Assembly: GCA_013287235.1 (NCBI GenBank)
Contig: JABDEF010000035.1
Location: 1 to 12,780, forward strand
Origin: Gammaproteobacteria bacterium
Lineage (GTDB): Bacteria; Pseudomonadota; Gammaproteobacteria; DSM-16500
Direction: 5' to 3'
Length of the DNA: 12,780 bases
Part shown: positions 1 through 6,700 of the stretch, piece by piece
How positions within the stretch are numbered: position 1 is the first letter of the stretch
Layout of the letters: each line of letters begins with the position of its first letter
Made by a program: the position numbers and the translations under genes
Notes under the pieces: generated by a model
What the model was told of the DNA's origin: nothing
Database searches by the model: none
What the model saw: the letters and a program-made list of their open reading frames with translations, nothing else

Positions 1-124
1 TAAAGGTAGCTTCCGGGTGCTTCGTCAATAAATCTTTTCAGTTTATGCGTTCTTCCACATAATCCGTTGCCGGGGAAGGAAATCCGGCAGGCACTCGCAT
101 ATTTTGTATTACTGATACTTCCAT
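1..124 (-). pseudogene. umuD: UmuD-like S24 peptidase, N-terminal part, interrupted by an in-frame stop; runs off the left edge
   Basis: Read on the minus strand from ATG 124-122, the frame gives MEVSVIQNM, then VPAGFPSPATDYVEERIN, a TGA at 40-38, and in the same frame KDLLTKHPEATF. E. coli UmuD has VQCGFPSPAADYVEQRID followed by LNQLLIQHPSATYF, so the match continues on both sides of the stop. The stop occupies the position of the conserved Leu; a single base change (TTA to TGA) explains it. UmuD is a LexA-like protein that cleaves itself at the Cys-Gly (here Ala-Gly) bond during the SOS response and then serves Pol V mutagenic synthesis. The Ser and Lys catalytic residues, and any umuC partner, would lie left of the window. 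The ATG at 124 overlaps the preceding gene by 16 nt; an in-frame stop just upstream rules out a much longer N-terminus, and the ATG at 100 would leave almost nothing before the cleavage site. Family identity is very likely. Whether it is a true pseudogene or a sequencing error cannot be told here. Confidence 0.85.
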
Positions 125-426
125 GACATTGTTTTGTTTTCAATAATATTCCCTACCGTGTCGCTCCAAGATGTATAGCCGTATTTTTTATCATCCCAAT
201 ATCCAATTTCATCTATAACTAAATCAACCTCAATATCATAGACACCGACAAGCTGCAACTTGCCGTTTTCGTCAACAAATAAATCGTGGTCAGGAATGGC
301 ATTAATCCGGCAGTGGTAGTACGGTTCAGGTTCATTTATAACCAGTTCAACGGCAACGTGATAGTCTTCGCCGCCATCATTAAAGTCAGTTTCAAAAAGA
401 AACAGGATTTCCTTATTGGTTTTCAT
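109..426 (-). CDS. Hypothetical acidic 105-aa protein upstream of the umuD-like gene
   Basis: I do not recognise this protein. It is 105 residues, strongly acidic in its first half (runs such as NDGGED and EPEP), with no signal peptide and no membrane segment, so a soluble cytoplasmic protein is expected. Aromatic and acidic residues alternate in the middle and C-terminal half (for example YDIEVDLVIDEIGYWDD), which suggests a small beta-rich fold; this is inference. Its last 16 nt overlap the start of the umuD-like gene, so the two are probably co-transcribed and possibly translationally coupled. That placement hints at an SOS or mobile-element accessory, or simply a passenger. A 15-bp palindrome lies about 25 nt upstream of its start codon. 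Coding status is supported by the umuD overlap, sensible composition and lack of a better frame on either strand. Confidence 0.7.
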   Translation of the reverse strand: MKTNKEILFLFETDFNDGGEDYHVAVELVINEPEPYYHCRINAIPDHDLFVDENGKLQLVGVYDIEVDLVIDEIGYWDDKKYGYTSWSDTVGNIIENKTMSWKYQ

Positions 427-450
427 AGCCGAACGCTTTACATAATTAAT

Positions 451-465
451 GCTAAATTATTTAGC
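451..465. promoter_or_regulatory. Perfect palindrome upstream of the 105-aa gene/umuD unit, candidate operator
   Basis: GCTAAAT, one T, ATTTAGC: two perfect 7-bp arms around a single base, ending about 25 nt before the ATG at 426. It is not followed by a T-run in the direction of the upstream gene, so it is a poor terminator and fits a dimeric repressor site better. A LexA-type or UmuD-linked repressor is an obvious candidate because of the downstream umuD-like gene, but the sequence matches neither the E. coli (CTGT-N8-ACAG) nor the Bacillus (GAAC-N4-GTTC) SOS box. Chance occurrence in AT-rich DNA is possible. Confidence 0.3.
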
Positions 466-539
466 TATTTTGAAAGGAAAAAATAAACTTTTTGATTTCA
501 GGCATTTGACAATGTACCAATTGAGATAAAACAGGGAAA

Positions 540-1346
540 TTAATGGAAGGTTCGTTCCAATACATCGGCCAGACGGATGGCTGCAAAAGTCAGTTGTTGT
601 TTAACCAGCGGAACATTTTTATTCAAGTAATCTAACGAAAGTGTACTGACGCCATATTGCACGTAGTCAAAAGCATATACATTGGTATGCAGATAACCCC
701 TGGATTGCAACATCCAGTCCTTTGGAGTGCCTTTTTTAGCGTTTTTGATTTGAACGATGGAAAGCGTCCGGTAATATTCTTGTAGGCTTGCAATAGTAAT
801 TTTTCCTTCTTGTATAATTGCATCATCCCAAACATGGTGCAGATTGTTTTTCTTTATATTGTATTTTGGAGTGGTTACCTCTATTTCATTACCTCCCTTG
901 TCGCTACCGTAACCGCAATGCAAGGGTTGCGTTATATCACCCATTAAATGAAAGAGTATCCGTAGATTCATATTAATACTGTCATTTGATAGTGTGTTAA
1001 TATGGCTGAATGCATCTATTGTCCTTTGGAGGCTGTAGACGACATCATTATAACTGCGCACCTGCTCATAAGTTTGTCCTTCTTCCATATCAATAAAATG
1101 CCAGTTTTTCATATACTGATATTCACGCACATGTCTACCCCGTACAGAATCCATCCATACGGCGGCATTATCAATTGGGTAGCCATCAAGGTAAGATAGC
1201 AGTTTTTGCCTTGCTGAGGGGCTTAACAAGCTAAATGCCAACTCAACCACAAGTTTATGACCCTTGGAACCCCAGGCAAAAGATTGAATTGAACTACTCA
1301 ATAAAACTAAACTAAACATGGAAACGAGAGCAAATTTTCTTATCAT
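540..1346 (-). CDS. Secreted S1/P1-family zinc-dependent nuclease
   Basis: A 268-aa protein with a Sec signal peptide (residues 1 to about 24) ending SFA before W25. In S1/P1 nucleases the mature N-terminal Trp is itself a zinc ligand, and here the signal peptide ends exactly before WGSKGH. The remaining three-zinc ligand set is visible: H30, D66 (AAVWMDSVR), H83 (NWHFID), H133, D137 and H143 (LFHLMGDITQPLH), and H170 with D174 (NLHHVWD). The spacings match P1 nuclease. The family hydrolyses single-stranded DNA and RNA and removes 3'-phosphates from nucleotides, here most likely in the periplasm or outside the cell as nutrient scavenging. Length is normal for bacterial members. The gene stands alone between non-coding gaps on the same strand as the genes to its right; nothing ties it to the cytoskeletal-like cluster. 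All key residues are present, so it should be active. Confidence 0.95.
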   Translation of the reverse strand: MIRKFALVSMFSLVLLSSSIQSFAWGSKGHKLVVELAFSLLSPSARQKLLSYLDGYPIDNAAVWMDSVRGRHVREYQYMKNWHFIDMEEGQTYEQVRSYNDVVYSLQRTIDAFSHINTLSNDSINMNLRILFHLMGDITQPLHCGYGSDKGGNEIEVTTPKYNIKKNNLHHVWDDAIIQEGKITIASLQEYYRTLSIVQIKNAKKGTPKDWMLQSRGYLHTNVYAFDYVQYGVSTLSLDYLNKNVPLVKQQLTFAAIRLADVLERTFH

Positions 1347-1680
1347 TTTTAACGAGATTCAAATTCACAATAATAAACCTCATGTAAATGATAGCTGTTA
1401 ATTTAATCTATCACATTTTATTGAAGAGTGGTTTTCAATAAATACAAAAAGTTTTAACGGTTATTTCAGTATGCAAGTTAGCAAATTAAAAATGTAGCTT
1501 GTATTTTTGAGATTCTTGTTACAATCTTGGCGGATATTAGTTTCGCCATTTCACCTTCAAGCTATGCCATGTCAAATAGTCTTATTCCGTTACCTTACAC
1601 ACAACCACAGCGCGCGACACCTCCATCAAATATTTTCAGTTCACTTCTATGCAAAAATAACTTAGAAAAAAACTCAAACA
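1347..1680. other. 334-bp intergenic region with a GC-richer stretch
   Basis: Separates the nuclease gene from the 416-aa lipoprotein gene, both on the minus strand. I see no tRNA, no strong terminator hairpin and no exact Bacteroidota promoter. Bases about 1525-1630 are visibly richer in G+C than the flanks and contain a weak dyad (GGCG ... CGCC around 1529-1547). An open frame of 64 codons crosses this stretch on the plus strand, but it overlaps the end of the lipoprotein gene, is low in complexity and looks non-coding. The stretch may be a remnant of a repeat or of an older gene; nothing in it is recognisable. Confidence 0.5.
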
Positions 1681-2931
1681 TTATGATCTTTTATCATCGA
1701 GATGAACATTCCAATAAATAGATTGACTGTCTGGTCTAGAATTAATAATGTTTTTCGTAAAATTTCTGATGTAGCTATTGCGGTATATGTTGGTTTTATT
1801 TATTTTCATTTCCTGGCTTACTCCTCCTGCCACTATAAAAAACCTTGTTTCTACGCCTTCTTCCTTATTACGATATACATTTTTGCTAATTTTTCTGTAA
1901 TTAACTAATCCGGTCAAAGAATCCGGAAGATCATTACCATCAAGAAGCCTCAGTCTTTCCCATTTTGATTCATCAATACTTGCCGCTAAAAACGCTTGTT
2001 TAAATTTTATGGCTTTTAAACATGCTTGCAATCTAAACATATTTTCCAATTCAGCAAATAAAGGGTCTTTGGAAGCTATTCGGCTGTAATTAGAACTCAT
2101 TTCAGCTGCGAAAGAGGTAGCGATCTTATCCTTATCGGAAATATCGTCCTTTAAATTTCCATCTGCATCAATCTTTTCTTTTTCAGTCAATACAACTACA
2201 GGGCATTCATTAATAAAAACTATCCCGTCATTTTCATTAAAATTTGGATAGGTTTGATTCCCCTCGCTTTTTTTAATGTGTAGCCAGTACCTTGACATAG
2301 AGGCGTGTGCTGACGAAAAATTGGGGTTCTCTTTTTCTGAAAACTCAATAGTTGAGTGCACACCAGGGATAGACAAAAAACCTTGTGATATTTTTTTCAT
2401 ATCATAGTCAGCATATATCATGATATAAGCATGCCTTGAATTTGCAGGGACTCCACCTGTGACTACTTTTTGCCCTCCTATTAGGCTCTTCGAGTTGTTA
2501 ATTCGCTTTTCATAATCATCGGTCTGCGTTGCCAAATATTGGTCAAATTTTTCAATATTTACTGGATTAGGATCCAATGAGCAAATCGGTGATGAGGCAC
2601 TATCGAAAACATTTTGTAAATTTATAAAAATATCTTGCGAATTATAGGGTGGCCGACCTTCCTTATCTTCACCTATGAGGATAATATCTTTATTCTTGGT
2701 ATCCACAACATATCCGACAAGCCACGACATTCCAAATAAATTGCCAATGTCTGACGGGATTTTCGATCTAGTTTCAGCCAACTTATTGATCTCTATTAGG
2801 TATTGATTTAAGGAGATACAGATGTAATTCCCCTTGTACTTAACAATATTTTTAAGTGCGTGCCTGCATGAATTAAGGGTCAAAATACCGAAAGTTATTA
2901 CTATTAAAGCTATAGGAATTTTCTTTTTCAT
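1681..2931 (-). CDS. Predicted lipoprotein resembling the DUF1598 family, short paralogue
   Basis: A 416-aa protein with a lipoprotein signal peptide: Lys-rich start, hydrophobic core, then LNSC with the lipidated Cys at 22. The residues after Cys (RH) lack the acidic run that directs Bacteroidota lipoproteins to the cell surface, so a periplasm-facing anchor is more likely (inference). It is clearly paralogous to the 476-aa protein to its right. GYVVDTKNKDIILIG (73-87) pairs with GVVIDRHNNDIILIG, CSLDPNP (117-123) with VSIDPTP, RYW (214-216) with RFW, AGGV (368-371) with SGGV, and NSRPDSQSIYW (397-407) with QSRPSKNSLFW. From memory, the order of these blocks, with DYDMKK (175-180) and a late FAAEMSSNY...DPLFAELENMF segment (274-299), resembles DUF1598, an uncharacterised family best known from Planctomycetes. 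Function is unknown. It lies 99 bp after the 476-aa gene, same strand, so it is probably the last gene of that operon. No catalytic motif is evident. Confidence 0.85.
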   Translation of the reverse strand: MKKKIPIALIVITFGILTLNSCRHALKNIVKYKGNYICISLNQYLIEINKLAETRSKIPSDIGNLFGMSWLVGYVVDTKNKDIILIGEDKEGRPPYNSQDIFINLQNVFDSASSPICSLDPNPVNIEKFDQYLATQTDDYEKRINNSKSLIGGQKVVTGGVPANSRHAYIMIYADYDMKKISQGFLSIPGVHSTIEFSEKENPNFSSAHASMSRYWLHIKKSEGNQTYPNFNENDGIVFINECPVVVLTEKEKIDADGNLKDDISDKDKIATSFAAEMSSNYSRIASKDPLFAELENMFRLQACLKAIKFKQAFLAASIDESKWERLRLLDGNDLPDSLTGLVNYRKISKNVYRNKEEGVETRFFIVAGGVSQEMKINKTNIYRNSYIRNFTKNIINSRPDSQSIYWNVHLDDKRS

Positions 2932-3030
2932 AATACTTGGAAATTTGAAGTAATGAATATTAAATTCATCCGAAACTCATAAAATTATCTTTGGTAACAA
3001 AAGGGGGTATTTTTTAAACTTTAGATATTT

Positions 3031-4461
3031 CTAATTTAAAATCCGATCTCTAACATTTAACAAAGAATCAACAAGCTTAAAAGAAGATGTATCAATTTTC
3101 ATTTTCATTTGTACACCCTTCGTCGGAATAGCATCAGCAGCTTGTATTAATCCCTGTGACGGTAATACATTATTTCCACCAGCGTTCTTATATTTATTTG
3201 CAATTTCCTCATATGAATAAATTGAACATCCATTGGCCTTTCCGGTAGTTTCAACATGTTTATTTACTTCCATACCATTGCTGTTTGGCATTTGCCAGTT
3301 ATCAACAGGAATCCGCCAAAACAAACTATTTTTACTTGGCCTCGATTGCAAAACAAATTTTTCTAAATAACTGACGTCGCCTGCATTAAGCCATTGCAGA
3401 TCAATAGAGGTCTGTACGCCTCCACTCAAGTGTATAAGCTTTTTTTTACCGTCTGCCAGTGTCATGACAGCATACATTTTTATCAAATCAAAGTCTTTTG
3501 GAGTATTAATTTCTTTGACCTTATAACTTCTGAGTAAAAAATCTATGTCAGGAATATCAGTCGTATTTTTTAGCCCCTCTGCTATTGCTGTCATATCAAA
3601 AAGGAGTTTTAATCGCTTAATTATAGGGTGAGTATCACTCAGTGTATAAAAATTGTCAGTAAACAAATTCGAAAACTGGATAGCCGGGCTGCTCGTATCA
3701 TACACTGCTGAATCTCTATTTTGTAAAATCCCATTCACTCTTTTTTCATCTTCAATTACAATATCAAGTGACATTAAACAAAAGACGTTGCCCCGAATCC
3801 TAACTGTATAAGGTTCTTTATAATTATACCAAAACCGGGATTGGGTATTATTTTGCCTCTCTCCCTCAGTTTTGTTATCACTTGAATCATCTGTGACCCA
3901 CTTTAAACCGACTGGGTTTAATCCCTGGGCCCTCGCTTTTTTAAACTCATCATCCCCAAACAATTTCTTAAAAGAAGTCACATTGGGTAGCTGTTGGGAG
4001 AGTTCCAAGCTGTATTTTTTAAGTAAGATGTCACTTTCTAAGAAATCTTTCCCAAAAGATGAACCCTCGATGTGACCACCAAAGCGAACTTCCTGTTTAC
4101 CAGTTATTAGAGATGTTGGAGTGGGATCAATGCTTACCATTGGCAATTCATCATAAATAAATCGCGCCCGTAAGGCAGTTACAAAGTCGTCAAATCTTGC
4201 CGCGGGCGCCTGGCTGCTTTTTTTCCCGATTAGTATTATGTCATTATTATGCCTGTCTATTACTACTCCAACTATTCTTGTAATACCGCCTATGTTATAA
4301 ACTGCTGAATCGAGCCTATGATCATTATCTTTCATAAGTTGTTGTACCACCCGCAATGAAAATGCAACATAGCCATCTTCACGAATTGCGGCTTTTTTAC
4401 AACTACAAATGGTAACTAATATCAACCAAAATGGTAATTGAACAACTTTATTTCTTTTCAT
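3031..4461 (-). CDS. Predicted lipoprotein resembling the DUF1598 family, long paralogue
   Basis: A 476-aa lipoprotein with a signal peptide ending ICSC (lipidated Cys at 21, followed by KK and no acidic surface-export run). The core, about residues 28-390, matches the 416-aa paralogue block by block: GVVIDRHNNDIILIG (65-79), RFDDFVTALRARF (89-101), VSIDPTP (109-115), RFW (209-211), SGGV (346-349), QSRPSKNSLFW (372-382). FDDFVTALRA followed by S-I-D-P-T is the segment that most strongly recalls DUF1598 as I remember it. It differs from its paralogue by a unique C-terminal extension (about 390-476) with no recognised motif, and by an inserted charged stretch around 165-205. The start codon lies inside the end of the TPR gene (14-nt overlap), so translation of the two is probably coupled and the products may be needed in similar amounts. 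Role unknown; a periplasmic structural or binding partner of the TPR lipoprotein is plausible. Confidence 0.87.
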   Translation of the reverse strand: MKRNKVVQLPFWLILVTICSCKKAAIREDGYVAFSLRVVQQLMKDNDHRLDSAVYNIGGITRIVGVVIDRHNNDIILIGKKSSQAPAARFDDFVTALRARFIYDELPMVSIDPTPTSLITGKQEVRFGGHIEGSSFGKDFLESDILLKKYSLELSQQLPNVTSFKKLFGDDEFKKARAQGLNPVGLKWVTDDSSDNKTEGERQNNTQSRFWYNYKEPYTVRIRGNVFCLMSLDIVIEDEKRVNGILQNRDSAVYDTSSPAIQFSNLFTDNFYTLSDTHPIIKRLKLLFDMTAIAEGLKNTTDIPDIDFLLRSYKVKEINTPKDFDLIKMYAVMTLADGKKKLIHLSGGVQTSIDLQWLNAGDVSYLEKFVLQSRPSKNSLFWRIPVDNWQMPNSNGMEVNKHVETTGKANGCSIYSYEEIANKYKNAGGNNVLPSQGLIQAADAIPTKGVQMKMKIDTSSFKLVDSLLNVRDRILN

Positions 4462-6112
4462 AACCTAGCCCATTAATACATTGTAAAAAATAAGGAGCAC
4501 CATTGTCTGTATATTGTCTTTTTATATCTGTAATCGCTCCCCCTTGTAAACCCTGCATCTCTCGCGCTCTTATTATAGGATTCATGTTAGAGTACTTATC
4601 GAGTTGAGCCAATGTCTGGTCATTAATATTTTGCGTCTTTAAATTAGTCTCAGAAATTTGACTCATTAAAGCTCCAGCTTCAGCTATTGTTGCAAAATCA
4701 TAAACAGTCTCTCTCTCTGCAGAACCAATTGAAGCGCTATAATTATTTCCTCCAAACGAAAAATTAACCCCCATTTGATCTAAAATGGTTTGTCTAGCTG
4801 TAAAAGCATCGCTTCTTGTGTTTGCAGCGTATTGTTCCATTAGATCAGAAAAACTGGTGTTTATATTCATGCCAGGGTCTCTTAATCGGAAAGGTGCTAT
4901 TAATCCTAAGTAGAATTTCTCGAAAATATAACGATTTAGGCATTGAATACTATCCTTTTCGCCTTTCTTGTTGGCAAGGTAGGTCGTCCTTGCCTTAGAC
5001 ACTATTTTCCGCAGAGAGTCAGGTATAAGAGCGTTTGCCAAATAGTTTTTAAAAAGATTTGGATCTAACAATAGTGAATTTAGCTTTACGAGAGACTTAG
5101 CATCAATTATCACGGGCAATGTTTCATTTAATATGGTTCTAAATAAATCATATTTGTCACTTGTAGACTTTTGCAGCAAAGCATTCCAGTTAAAAAAATC
5201 AGAAACTCTGAAAAATGGAGATTCTTCTTGACCTGAAGGATATACTCTACTTTCAATTTCATATAGTAAGGAATGTATATTCTCGTTGAAAATTGGAATG
5301 TTTAATTTTTCGCGGGCTTTATATATTTGGTAGATAACGCTATCAAATAAATATTTGTTGCTCTTTTCATTGAAGTCAAATAACTTAGCACAGACTTCAC
5401 CATTCAGGGCGAATGCGTTATCGGGTGATATGTTTTTTGCATTTGTGAAATCGCTAACGGCAGTTTCAGCTGTTCTGTTATTATAATATAAAGTTCCTCT
5501 GTTTACTAAATAATCGGAAACAGTTGGGTCTAATTTGCATGCATAATTAAGGTCACTAAGGCTTTTGCGGTTATCATTGATAAGAGCGTATAATAACCCC
5601 CTCGCGTTATAAGCCAAAGAACAATTTGAATCTAGGTGAATTGCTTTATTAAAACTTTCTATTGCTTTTTCGTAATTGCCGTTGCGCACATATGCATCAC
5701 CCTGTAAATAGTATGGAATCGCGCTTTTAGGATAGTGGTGCACAAAACTATCTGTCCAGCATTGCCAGCCCTTTCTTCTAGTGTTGTCAGTATTCAATGT
5801 TGTTAAAAGGATATAAGATGCATTATTTTTATTGAGCATTATGGCTGCATGACCTAAAATACCAATTGTTTCAGGTTTAGCAAGCATGGAATCATCCAGC
5901 TTACAAGCGTCGCTGACTTTTTGCCAATCCTGACCAATAAGCGCCGCTTCAACGGAAAGCTTCAATTTACTTTTACATGACATTGCAAAACTGCTAATTA
6001 TGAATAACCAGAAAAGAGATATACATGCAGAAATCATCGCTGGAATTTTGCGCTTGGCCATCCGCCAAGCTAATATACCATCGCGTGAGTTTTGCTCTGA
6101 ACGATTTTCCAT
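4448..6112 (-). CDS. TPR-repeat predicted lipoprotein, first gene of the leftward operon
   Basis: A 554-aa protein. Residues 18-46 form a signal-like segment (MAKRK, hydrophobic stretch, then FAMSC), with a plausible lipidated Cys at 46. The ATG at 6061 (residue 18) gives a more standard lipoprotein signal than the ATG at 6112, so the true start may be the later one; neither has a Shine-Dalgarno site, as is usual in Bacteroidota. At least three tandem tetratricopeptide repeats are visible at about 131-164, 165-198 and 199-232. The clearest is GDAYVRNGNYEKAIESFNKA, continuing to HLD. TPRs form helical scaffolds that bind partner proteins. The rest, about 240-554, is mostly predicted helical and unrecognised; near 455-475 there is a short Gly/Ser/Asn-rich stretch (FSFGGNNYSASIGS). 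It overlaps the next gene by 14 nt and heads a divergent unit opposite the VWA/tubulin/actin operon, so a scaffold role in the same assembly is reasonable but unproven. Confidence 0.87.
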   Translation of the reverse strand: MENRSEQNSRDGILAWRMAKRKIPAMISACISLFWLFIISSFAMSCKSKLKLSVEAALIGQDWQKVSDACKLDDSMLAKPETIGILGHAAIMLNKNNASYILLTTLNTDNTRRKGWQCWTDSFVHHYPKSAIPYYLQGDAYVRNGNYEKAIESFNKAIHLDSNCSLAYNARGLLYALINDNRKSLSDLNYACKLDPTVSDYLVNRGTLYYNNRTAETAVSDFTNAKNISPDNAFALNGEVCAKLFDFNEKSNKYLFDSVIYQIYKAREKLNIPIFNENIHSLLYEIESRVYPSGQEESPFFRVSDFFNWNALLQKSTSDKYDLFRTILNETLPVIIDAKSLVKLNSLLLDPNLFKNYLANALIPDSLRKIVSKARTTYLANKKGEKDSIQCLNRYIFEKFYLGLIAPFRLRDPGMNINTSFSDLMEQYAANTRSDAFTARQTILDQMGVNFSFGGNNYSASIGSAERETVYDFATIAEAGALMSQISETNLKTQNINDQTLAQLDKYSNMNPIIRAREMQGLQGGAITDIKRQYTDNGAPYFLQCINGLGYEKK

Positions 6113-6700
6113 TTTAGTATAAGTTTTAAAAGAGTTCGATTATATTACATATCCATTGATGAATACCGCGCTACAAAATAATGCCACTTCTAAAGGCCCC
6201 TGTACGGTTTATATAGGACAATGGAAAGCAAGGAAAAAAGGGTGTTTAATAATACCTTTCGATTTTATAGTGAAGCTACAAGGTTTTTGCAAAATTTGAA
6301 ATTATTTTTATCCATTAGGCTATCTGTCTTTTTAGGCTGTCTTCTGTTTTATCCAAGGAATTAAAAATTTTTGCCATTTGATTTTTCAAGAAATCCTTTA
6401 CTAAGCCAAAAAAACATATTTTAAAATATAATTTCTGCTGCAAATAATTGAAAATAAATCAGTTAATCTATTTTAGTATATATTTTGAGGGAATTTCTGG
6501 GCGTTCCTATTGCAAATTCCAAAAAGGTTGCTTATATTGGCAATGATTGAATAATTTGGATTTTAAATGAGTGTGGCTTACTATTTTGAGTGGCAAAACA
6601 ACTTTTTGTTTAGTTTCTTGAAAATATATACTTTTATTGCAATGGATAGAGTCGGTGATTAGAAACAATTTGTAAATCCCAGTTTTAATCCTTAAATAAC
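6113..6700. other. 588-bp divergent intergenic region
   Basis: Non-coding, strongly AT-rich, lying between two outward-facing operons, so it should hold both promoters. I found no open frame of note on either strand, no tRNA and no riboswitch-like structure. Toward the right operon there is a reasonable Bacteroidota-type promoter, listed separately. Toward the left operon the best I see is CAAAATAA near 6172, one mismatch from a reverse -7 element but with no matching -33 element, so I do not call it. The gap is long for a bidirectional promoter, leaving room for a regulatory site or small RNA that I cannot identify by eye. Confidence 0.6.
6605..6636 (+). promoter_or_regulatory. Candidate Bacteroidota-type promoter for the VWA/tubulin/actin operon
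   Basis: TTTG at 6605-6608, a 20-nt spacer, then TACTTTTA at 6629-6636. The Bacteroidota primary sigma factor consensus is TTTG about 19-21 nt before TAnnTTTG, so this matches except for the last base (A for G). Transcription would start near 6643, giving a leader of roughly 58 nt before the ATG at 6701. In AT-rich DNA such matches can arise by chance. Confidence 0.4.

Noticed and set aside
1527..1721. Plus-strand open frame of 64 codons in the gap and into the 416-aa lipoprotein gene
   Set aside because: It overlaps a well-supported gene antisense, has no recognisable motif, and its composition looks non-coding.
1702..1908. Plus-strand open frame of 68 codons rich in Phe, Ile and Tyr that looks like a membrane peptide
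   Set aside because: It lies wholly antisense within the 416-aa lipoprotein gene; hydrophobic antisense frames are common opposite Lys/Asn/Glu-rich coding sequence.
2932..3030. Possible terminator between the two DUF1598-like genes (CTTTGGTAACAAAAG dyad near 2990-3003)
   Set aside because: The stem is very short and imperfect; read-through across the 99-bp gap is more likely.
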